Assembly (NCBI GenBank): GCA_900541865.1
Contig: UQLO01000014.1
Coordinates: forward strand, 1 to 58,917
Source: an uncultured Porphyromonadaceae bacterium
GTDB taxonomy: Bacteria; Bacteroidota; Bacteroidia; Bacteroidales; Muribaculaceae
Direction: 5' to 3'
DNA length: 58,917 nucleotides
This document shows, in pieces, positions 53,429 to 58,917 of this stretch (position 1 is its first letter; the number at the start of each line of letters is the position of its first letter). The notes below the pieces were generated by a model. That model did not search any database. It was not told the DNA's origin and was given only the letters and a program-made list of their open reading frames with translations. The translations under genes were made by a program, and so were the position numbers.

Positions 53429-53942
53429 ACTCAATGCCGATGCCGCCGAAGGCAGTGTAGCGCGTAATGGCAGCGTTGACGATGAGTTTGCGCCAGTTGA
53501 AGACGAAGTGCACGCCGGCATCGAAGCGGTAGCGCATGCTCAGACGGGTCTTTTCGTCCTCGTCGGGCTTGCGAGCCTCCTGGCCCTCGGTGTCGTAGAC
53601 GATTTTGCCGACGGCGGCAGTGCCCACCACAGGAATTACGCGGAAAGCCTTTACAATCGGAATCTGGTATCCCGCCTGAATCATGGCGGAGGCCGTGTTG
53701 CGGCCGCTTGGTTTCCGGCCGTCGGGGAGCTTGCAGGAGCCTACGCCGCCTATGGTTAGATGAATGCCCTTTATGGTGACTCCGAAACCCATCACGCCGA
53801 CGTGGCTATCCAGATGCCAGCCGCCGTTGACGCTCAGGTCGAGTTTATTGTTTACCTCGGCAAAAGGCCAAAGCTCGGCCGCCCCCGCTGCGGGAGCGCC
53901 CAGAATGCACATCAGGAAAACAAGGGTTAAAAACTTCTTCAT
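53424..53942 (-). CDS. Small secreted barrel-like protein, function unknown
   Basis: This 172-residue protein has a signal peptide (MKKFLTLVFLMCILGAPAAGA). The mature part is glycine-rich and consists of alternating beta segments (LDLSVNGGWHLDSHVGVMGF, HLTIGGVGSC, IPVVGTAAVGKIVYD) with an aromatic C-terminal strand ending GGIGIEF. This suggests a small 6-8-stranded outer-membrane barrel, though I do not recognise the family. Upstream lies a candidate promoter with a small RNA or attenuator structure (54011-54133), and no other promoter is evident. Transcription could be controlled by read-through of that terminator. The convergent side is the promoter of brkB. Confidence 0.65.
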   Translation of the reverse strand: MKKFLTLVFLMCILGAPAAGAAELWPFAEVNNKLDLSVNGGWHLDSHVGVMGFGVTIKGIHLTIGGVGSCKLPDGRKPSGRNTASAMIQAGYQIPIVKAFRVIPVVGTAAVGKIVYDTEGQEARKPDEDEKTRLSMRYRFDAGVHFVFNWRKLIVNAAITRYTAFGGIGIEF

Positions 53943-54010
53943 AATGCGATAAATTGAGCCTACTATAAAAACAACCGCAGGCCGGCTTCGTTCAACCGAC
54001 CCGCCGGCAA

Positions 54011-54097
54011 AATAAAAAGGAACACCTCACGGTGCTCCTTCTTATTGGTTTCCAATAGGTACAATTTCTAAGGTAAAAAAGATTGTTTTAGGTTTGC
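54011..54097 (-). ncRNA. Candidate small RNA or attenuated leader
   Basis: Predicted from a promoter (54102-54133) and a terminator. The minus-strand RNA of about 85 nt would form three stem-loops: ACAAU/AUUGU (54086-54082 with 54065-54061), UAUUGG/CCAAUA with an AAA loop (54057-54043), and a 10-bp terminator stem (54040-54031 with 54026-54017, one G-U pair) followed by UUUUUA. It has no start codon with a sensible frame. It could be an independent small RNA or a 5' attenuator of the small barrel-like gene at 53424-53942. It does not resemble 6S, SRP or tmRNA. Confidence 0.55.
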
Positions 54098-54101
54098 GAT
54101 A

Positions 54102-54133
54102 CAAAGTTGGGGCTTTTTTGACGCCCTGCCAAA
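54102..54133 (-). promoter_or_regulatory. Promoter of the candidate small RNA
   Basis: The minus strand has TTTG (54133-54130), 20 nt, then CAACTTTG (54109-54102), which differs from TAnnTTTG only in the first base. Its spacing is exact. Confidence 0.6.
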
Positions 54134-54237
54134 TTATTTTATATGTTCTTCGGCATAGTTTTTTGACATATTGTCTGCCAGTCTCAACTCGTAAAATCGC
54201 AATCACCTAAACCACAACCATTTAAACCTTTCACCCC

Positions 54238-54269
54238 TTAAGGATTGGAGTCGCTTCTCCAATCCTTAA
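54238..54269. repeat. Perfect 13-bp inverted repeat after carB
   Basis: TTAAGGATTGGAG (54238-54250) and CTCCAATCCTTAA (54257-54269) with a 6-nt loop. It lies about 65 nt after the carB stop codon. Neither strand has a U-tract behind the stem, so it is not a usual terminator; it could stop RNA decay. Confidence 0.75.
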
Positions 54270-54333
54270 AGAATGTTAACTTGAGAAACTCCGCTGTCAA
54301 TATGCTCTTTCGGGCATTTTTCGGGTCGGAAAT

Positions 54334-57300
54334 TCAATAATCCTGCCAGGCTTTTATTTCGAGTTTTTCCGGCGGCAGAGCCGTAAAAGCACGGATGAAA
54401 GCGGAAGCCAGGCGCGAGTTTGTGAGCAGCGGAATGTTGAGGTCGATGGCGGCGCGGCGTATGCGTCGGCCGTTGCTGAGCTCTGTTCCGGTGAAGTTCT
54501 TGGGCATGTTGACAACCAGGTCGACCTCGCGGGCGTGAAGCAGGTCGAGGGCCTGAGGCTGCCGGTCGGGGTCGGAGGGCCAGTAGACGCGGGTTGCGGG
54601 AATACCGTTTTCCTGCAGGAACTGCCATGTGCCACCGGTGGCGTAGATTGGCAGGCCGGCTTTGTGGAGCAGGTGTGCGGCCTCGAGCATATCGGCTTTC
54701 TGCTTGGCGGAGCCGGTGCTCAGGAGAACACCCTTGGAGGGAACGCGCAGTCCGACGGCAAGCAGACTCTTGAGGACAGCTTCGTTGGTATCGTCGCCTA
54801 TGCATGCCACCTCGCCGGTGGAAGCCATGTCGACGCCCAGCACGGGGTCGGCGCCTCCCAGACGCGAGAAACTGAACTGCGAGGCCTTCACGCCGACGTA
54901 GTCGAGGTCGAAAGCACTCTTTTCGGGCTTCTCGACGGGGAGGCCGAGCATTACGCGGGTAGCAAGGTCGATGAAGTTGATTTTAAGAATCTTGCTCACG
55001 AAGGGGAAGCTTCGCGAAGCGCGCAGATTGCACTCTATCACCTTGATATCGTTGTTCTTGGCCAGGAACTGGATGTTGAACGGGCCGGATATGCGCAGCG
55101 CGGCAGCAATTTTGGCGGAAATCTTCTTGATGCGCCGCATGGTCTCGACGTAGAGCTTCTGAGGCGGGAACTGGATAGTGGCGTCGCCGGAATGAACGCC
55201 GGCAAACTCAATGTGCTCCGAGATGGCGTATGCCTTGATTACGCCGTCCTCGGCGACGGCATCCATTTCGATTTCCTTGGCGTACTGCACAAACTCGGTG
55301 ACCACCACCGGATGCTTCTTGGAGACGTTTGCCGCCAGCTGGAGGAAGCGCTTGAGCTCGTCGGGATTGGAGCATACGTTCATTGCGGCGCCGGAGAGGA
55401 CATAGCTGGGACGCACCAACACGGGGAAGCCGACTTCCTCGACGAAGGCATCGATATCCTCGAAGCTGGTCAGCTCGCGCCAGCGGGGCTGGTCGACGCC
55501 GAGGCCGTCGAGCATGGCGGAGAACTTGTGGCGGTCTTCGGCGCGGTCTATGCTCTGCGCGGAGGTGCCGAGAATGGGCACACCCTGGGAGTCGAGACGT
55601 GTAGCCAGATTGTTGGGTATCTGACCGCCTACGCTGAGTATCACGCCGTGGGGGAGTTCCATCTCCAGAATATCCATGACGCGCTCGAAGGTGAGCTCGT
55701 CAAAGTAGAGGCGCTCGCAAAGGTCGTAGTCGGTGGAGACGGTTTCGGGATTATAGTTGATCATCACGGAGCGCCACCCGGCCTGGCGGGCCGTGAGGAG
55801 GGCGTTGACCGAACACCAGTCGAACTCCACGGAAGAGCCGATGCGGTAAGCGCCCGAGCCGAGCACAACTACCGAGCGGCGGTCGCCGAGATAGTCAACG
55901 TCGTTTTCAGTGCCGTTGTAGGTGAGGTAGAGATAGTTTGTGGCGGCGGGATATTCGGCGGCCAGGGTATCTATTTGCTTGACGACGGGAACTATCCCGA
56001 GGCCTTTGCGGAGATTGCGCACGGCGAGCACGGCGGCGTCGGAGTCGGCGTTGATGCTGTCTTTGAGGACGGCGCGGGCTATCTGGAAGTCGCTGAAGCC
56101 GCGTTGCTTGGCCAGGCGCAGCAGCTCTTCGGGCACGGCCTTCAGGTCGTTGAATGCGGTGAGCTCCTGATCGGTGTCGACGATGTTGCGGAGCTTGAAG
56201 AGGAACCAGCGGTCTATTTTGGTGAGCTCGTGGATGCGGTCTACGTCCATGCCGTTTCTCATCGCTTTGGAGATTGCGAAAATGCGGCGGTCGGTGGGTT
56301 CGGTGAGTGCATTTTCGATGTCGGCCACCACAAGAGGACGGTTTTCAACGAAACCGTGCATGCCCTGCCCTATCATACGAAGGCCCTTCTGAATGGCCTC
56401 CTCGAAAGTTCGGCCGATGGCCATAACCTCGCCGACGCTCTTCATGGCGGACCCGATGTGGCGGTCGACGCCGTGGAACTTACCCAAGTCCCAGCGCGGA
56501 ATTTTGACAACGACATAGTCCAGAGCCGGCTCGAAGAAGGCACTGGTGCTGCGGGTAACGGAGTTTTTGAGCTCGAACAGCCCGAAGCCCAGGGCCAGCT
56601 TGGCGGCCACGAAGGCCAGGGGATAGCCGGTGGCCTTGGAGGCCAGCGCCGACGAGCGGCTCAGACGAGCGTTGACCTCGATCACCCTGTAGTCCATCGA
56701 CTCGGGGTCGTAGGCATACTGCACGTTGCACTCGCCGACGATGCCGATATGGCGCACTATTTTGATTGCCAGGCTGCGCAGAAAGTGGTAATCGTCGTTG
56801 GAGAGCGTCTGACTGGGAGCCACCACGATGCTCTCGCCGGTATGTATGCCCAGCGGGTCGAAGTTCTCCATGTTGCAGACGGTGATGCAGTTGTCGTAGC
56901 GGTCGCGCACCACCTCGTACTCCACTTCCTTCCAGCCCTTGAGCGACTTCTCCACCAGCACCTGCGGGGCGAAGCTGAGCGCTGTTTCGACGCGCTGACG
57001 AAGCTCGGTGTCGATGTCGCAAAAGCCGCTGCCGAGACCGCCCAGAGCGTAGGCCGCGCGCACAATCACGGGGTAGCCCAACTCGGAGGCCACACGCAGG
57101 GCGTCGTCGACGCTCTCGACGGCCTCGCTGGAAATTGTCTTGACGTCTATTTCATTGAGGCGCTCCACGAAGAGTTCGCGGTCCTCAGTGTCCATAATGG
57201 CCTGCACGGGAGTGCCGAGCACGCGCACGGCATACTTCTCGAGCACACCGCTGCGGAAGAGCTCCACGCCGCAGTTCAGGGCCGTCTGGCCGCCGAAAGC

Positions 57301-57564
57301 GAGCAGGATGCCGTCGGGGCGTTCCTTTTCGATAACGCGCTCCACGAAGAAGGGTGTCACCGGCAGGAAGTATATTCTGTCGGCCATGCCCTCGGAGGTC
57401 TGCACGGTGGCGATATTGGGATTGAGCAGAACGGTTTCGATGCCCTCCTCGCGCAGTGCCTTGAGGGCCTGTGCGCCGGAGTAGTCAAATTCGCCGGCCT
57501 CGCCTATTTTCAAGGCGCCACTGCCTAAAAGCAGCACTTTGCGGATGGTTTTATCGTAAGCCAT
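54334..57564 (-). CDS. carB: Carbamoyl-phosphate synthase large subunit
   Basis: It makes carbamoyl phosphate from bicarbonate, ammonia (delivered by CarA) and two ATP for arginine and pyrimidine synthesis. The 1076 residues are full length: two ATP-grasp halves, each with a pre-ATP-grasp block (LLLGSGALKIGEAGEFDYSG near 10 and VVLGSGAYRIGSSVEFDW near 550), and the C-terminal regulatory MGS-like domain (about 935-1076, with LSTGSAKQ and the ATGGTWQFL segment). The start ATG at 57564 is 11 nt after the carA stop, so the two subunits are translated from one message. A 13-bp inverted repeat lies 65 nt downstream. Confidence 0.98.
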   Translation of the reverse strand: MAYDKTIRKVLLLGSGALKIGEAGEFDYSGAQALKALREEGIETVLLNPNIATVQTSEGMADRIYFLPVTPFFVERVIEKERPDGILLAFGGQTALNCGVELFRSGVLEKYAVRVLGTPVQAIMDTEDRELFVERLNEIDVKTISSEAVESVDDALRVASELGYPVIVRAAYALGGLGSGFCDIDTELRQRVETALSFAPQVLVEKSLKGWKEVEYEVVRDRYDNCITVCNMENFDPLGIHTGESIVVAPSQTLSNDDYHFLRSLAIKIVRHIGIVGECNVQYAYDPESMDYRVIEVNARLSRSSALASKATGYPLAFVAAKLALGFGLFELKNSVTRSTSAFFEPALDYVVVKIPRWDLGKFHGVDRHIGSAMKSVGEVMAIGRTFEEAIQKGLRMIGQGMHGFVENRPLVVADIENALTEPTDRRIFAISKAMRNGMDVDRIHELTKIDRWFLFKLRNIVDTDQELTAFNDLKAVPEELLRLAKQRGFSDFQIARAVLKDSINADSDAAVLAVRNLRKGLGIVPVVKQIDTLAAEYPAATNYLYLTYNGTENDVDYLGDRRSVVVLGSGAYRIGSSVEFDWCSVNALLTARQAGWRSVMINYNPETVSTDYDLCERLYFDELTFERVMDILEMELPHGVILSVGGQIPNNLATRLDSQGVPILGTSAQSIDRAEDRHKFSAMLDGLGVDQPRWRELTSFEDIDAFVEEVGFPVLVRPSYVLSGAAMNVCSNPDELKRFLQLAANVSKKHPVVVTEFVQYAKEIEMDAVAEDGVIKAYAISEHIEFAGVHSGDATIQFPPQKLYVETMRRIKKISAKIAAALRISGPFNIQFLAKNNDIKVIECNLRASRSFPFVSKILKINFIDLATRVMLGLPVEKPEKSAFDLDYVGVKASQFSFSRLGGADPVLGVDMASTGEVACIGDDTNEAVLKSLLAVGLRVPSKGVLLSTGSAKQKADMLEAAHLLHKAGLPIYATGGTWQFLQENGIPATRVYWPSDPDRQPQALDLLHAREVDLVVNMPKNFTGTELSNGRRIRRAAIDLNIPLLTNSRLASAFIRAFTALPPEKLEIKAWQDY

Positions 57565-57575
57565 AGTATGTTGTT

Positions 57576-58706
57576 TTAGAGCAGTTTGGCAAAATCGTCA
57601 AAAATAAATTCGGTGTCGCGCGGTCCGCTGGAAGCTTCGGGATGGAACTGTGCGGAGAAGTACGGCAGTGTGCGGTGGCGGATACCTTCGTTGGTGCCGT
57701 CGTTCATATTGACGTAGAGCGCTTCCCACTCCGGGGGCAGCGTGTTCTGGTCGACGGCAAAGCCGTGGTTCTGCGAAGTGATGAAGCAGCGTTCGGTACC
57801 CACCTGTCGCACGGGCTGGTTGTGGCTCCGGTGACCGTATTTAAGCTTGTAGGTAACGGCTCCGGCGGCCTTTGCCAGCAGCTGGTTGCCCATGCATATG
57901 CCGCAGATGGGCTTGCCGACGCGGAGGGCGGCGCGAAGATTCTCGACGGTGGTTCCGGCGAAGTCGGGATTGCCGGGGCCGTTGCTGATGAAGAGGCCGT
58001 CGTGAGGTATGGTGTTGAAGGGAAAGTTCCAAGGAACGCGCACCACGCGCAGATTGCGAGCCAGCAGGCACCTTATTATATTATGCTTTATGCCGCAGTC
58101 GACCAGCACCACCGTCTTGCGGCCTTCGGGGTCGGGGGCCAGCGCCGACGCGTCGGCCGGCAGCGGCTCGGCCTCAACGCTGCCCGGAGTGAACACCATA
58201 GGCTCTGCGCACGAAGTCAGGGCGATAAGGTTGTGCTGATTGGGGTCGTAGAGTTCCGGTTCGTCATGTCCCTCTATAATAATACGGCCCAACATGGAGC
58301 CGTATTGCCTGAGGTGCTTGGTGAGAGCACGGGTGTCGATGCCGAAAATGCCGGGTACTTTCTGCTGTCGGAGCCAGTCGCCCAGCGAGCGGTCGGCCAG
58401 CCAGTGGGAAGGATTGAAGGCGTAGTCCTGGGCGATTATGGCCCGGCAGTGTATGCGCGAGCCCTCGTAGTAGGTACTAAGCTGCTCGCTGCCGGCCTCC
58501 GGAGGAACGCCGTAATTTCCAAGCTGGGGAAAAGTGGTGACAAGAATCTGCCCTTCGTACGAAGGGTCGGTGAGGCTCTCGGGATAGCCGGTCATGGCGG
58601 TGTTGAAAACAACTTCGCCGGAGGTGGAACCTTCATAGCCGAAGCTAAGGCCGGTATAGCGTGTGCCGTCTGCCAGAACGAGGACGGCGCGTTTTGTCGC
58701 CTGCAT
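57576..58706 (-). CDS. carA: Carbamoyl-phosphate synthase small subunit
   Basis: The glutamine amidotransferase partner of CarB; it hydrolyses glutamine and passes ammonia through a tunnel. It is 376 residues. The N-terminal domain has LADGTRYTGLSFG and TAMTGYPESLTDPSYEGQI. The class I amidotransferase domain has ISNGPGNP, the nucleophile Cys in GICMGNQ, and the His/Glu pair near the end (HPEASSGP). GICMGN instead of GICLGH is the usual Bacteroidetes variant. It has its own promoter 50 nt upstream, separated from the previous gene by a terminator, and is followed by carB. An imperfect inverted repeat spans the transcription start. Confidence 0.97.
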   Translation of the reverse strand: MQATKRAVLVLADGTRYTGLSFGYEGSTSGEVVFNTAMTGYPESLTDPSYEGQILVTTFPQLGNYGVPPEAGSEQLSTYYEGSRIHCRAIIAQDYAFNPSHWLADRSLGDWLRQQKVPGIFGIDTRALTKHLRQYGSMLGRIIIEGHDEPELYDPNQHNLIALTSCAEPMVFTPGSVEAEPLPADASALAPDPEGRKTVVLVDCGIKHNIIRCLLARNLRVVRVPWNFPFNTIPHDGLFISNGPGNPDFAGTTVENLRAALRVGKPICGICMGNQLLAKAAGAVTYKLKYGHRSHNQPVRQVGTERCFITSQNHGFAVDQNTLPPEWEALYVNMNDGTNEGIRHRTLPYFSAQFHPEASSGPRDTEFIFDDFAKLL

Positions 58707-58730
58707 GTATGCGTTGGTTTAGATGGTTAG

Positions 58731-58764
58731 CATGGCCACTGTCCGCACATGCGGAGCGACCATG
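58731..58764. repeat. Imperfect inverted repeat at the carA transcription start
   Basis: CATGGCCACTGTCCGCA (58731-58747) pairs with TGCGGAGCGACCATG (58750-58764), with two mismatches and a 2-nt bulge. It runs from just inside the -7 element to 25 nt upstream of the carA ATG, where an operator or a leader hairpin would lie. Confidence 0.6.
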
Positions 58765-58796
58765 CAAAGTTACTACATTTTCCCAACCCCCACAAA
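58765..58796 (-). promoter_or_regulatory. Promoter of carAB
   Basis: The minus strand has TTTG (58796-58793), 20 nt, then TAACTTTG (58772-58765), a perfect Bacteroidetes promoter. The predicted start is near 58759-58761, with a leader of about 53 nt. Confidence 0.9.
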
Positions 58797-58805
58797 TAAA
58801 AAAAG

Positions 58806-58841
58806 CAAAAAGGCCGCCCGACGTGAGTGCGCGTCGGGCGC
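58806..58841 (-). terminator. Terminator of the gene upstream of carA
   Basis: A 9-bp stem CGCCCGACG/CGTCGGGCG (58815-58823 with 58832-58840) is followed on the minus strand by GGCCTTTTTGC. It directly follows the stop codon at 58848-58850. Confidence 0.85.
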
Positions 58842-58847
58842 GTAGGT

Positions 58848-58917
58848 TCAACTGGCAAGTGCAAAATTAGCGATTTGTTTGAAGAACTCGTCTTTCGGAG
58901 TGGAAAAACCGAGTCTT
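58848..58917 (-). CDS. C-terminal end of a protein running off the window
   Basis: An open frame on the minus strand enters from the right edge and stops at TGA (58850-58848), 7 nt before a terminator. The visible residues are RLGFSTPKDEFFKQIANF then ALAS, with a natural hydrophilic helix look. It is too short to name. In related genomes purF often precedes carA, but I cannot confirm that here. Confidence 0.5.
   Translation of the reverse strand, partial: RLGFSTPKDEFFKQIANFALAS

Larger units (their letters stand above)
53943..54333. other. Intergenic region with candidate small RNA and an unexplained inverted repeat
   Basis: There is no protein gene in these 391 bases. On the minus strand it holds a candidate promoter (54102-54133), an approximately 85-nt structured transcript ending in a terminator (54011-54097), and a perfect 13-bp inverted repeat (54238-54269) after carB without a U-tract. 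54135-54237 shows no recognisable element. Confidence 0.6.

Noticed and set aside
54535..57528. A 997-codon open frame on the plus strand opposite carB
   Set aside because: It is the antisense shadow of a GC-rich gene: the composition is Gly/Val/His-rich with no family match, and carB on the other strand is unambiguous. The same holds for other long antisense frames, such as those opposite the LRR gene (47414-50257) and the BamA-like gene (39058-41496).
58862..58869. TAATTTTG on the minus strand as a promoter for a second small RNA ending at the terminator 58806-58841
   Set aside because: It lies inside the last codons of a frame that enters from the window edge and stops just before that terminator; there is also no -33 element at the right distance.

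Overview
The window reads as a GC-rich (roughly 55-60 %) chromosomal segment from a gut Bacteroidales, most likely Muribaculaceae. This rests on three kinds of sequence evidence. First, nearly every promoter I can place has the Bacteroidetes form TTTG-N19-20-TAnnTTTG. Second, several families are characteristic of the group: OMP_b-brl_3-type receptors, choice-of-anchor proteins, type IX secretion (T9SS) C-terminal domains, a DPP III with the HECLGH motif, and surface lipoproteins with a C-SDDD signal. Third, the family-level matches (BT-like DPP III, Bacteroidetes CarA with GICMGN) point the same way. There are two tRNAs and no rRNA, CRISPR array, insertion sequence or prophage.

Layout. 1-230: tRNA-Gly(GCC), tRNA-Leu(GAG) and a terminator. 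270-7270 (minus): an outer-membrane barrel/receptor whose upstream region has a C9A8 homopolymer inside a promoter spacer, and a 1461-residue secreted multidomain protein. 7470-10650 (minus): Fur-family regulator, purA and a DUF1015 protein in one operon. 10810-14460 (minus): two SurA/PpiC-type periplasmic folding factors plus a low-GC glycosyltransferase-like gene. 14640-16030 (plus): a surface lipoprotein. 16050-23350 (minus): DPP III, then uvrA, a lytic transglycosylase and a T9SS type B cargo protein. 23400-27530 (minus): M13 peptidase and an ABC-F ATPase. 27570-30490 (plus): SulP anion transporter and a lipoprotein.

30580-38480 (plus) is a sugar-catabolism region: xylB-xylA, a terminator-like hairpin, then xylE-like porter, a KduD/IdnO-type dehydrogenase, an orphan PTS EIIC (GatC type) and kduI. 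The KduI carries a clear signal peptide while retaining all four metal ligands. I therefore propose that 4-deoxy-5-ketouronates from glycosaminoglycan or pectin breakdown are isomerised in the periplasm, imported by the PTS-less EIIC, and reduced in the cytoplasm.

38590-42250: TM2 protein (minus), a BamA/TamA-family lipoprotein and a HAD phosphatase (plus). 42220-50510 (plus): a three-gene operon of T9SS cargo (unknown secreted protein, S8 subtilase, 1221-residue leucine-rich-repeat protein with three large internal repeats), followed by a low-GC LRR lipoprotein. 51600-53430 (minus): BrkB-family membrane protein and RidA, then a small secreted barrel-like protein. 54010-54135 (minus): a candidate ~85-nt small RNA or leader with its own promoter, three stem-loops and a terminator. 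54330-58800 (minus): carA-carB with its own promoter, preceded by the last codons of a gene that runs off the window.

The observations I would follow first are the secreted KduI/orphan EIIC pair, the homopolymer promoter at 2777-2811, the small-RNA candidate at 54011-54097, and the promoters that sit directly on start codons.
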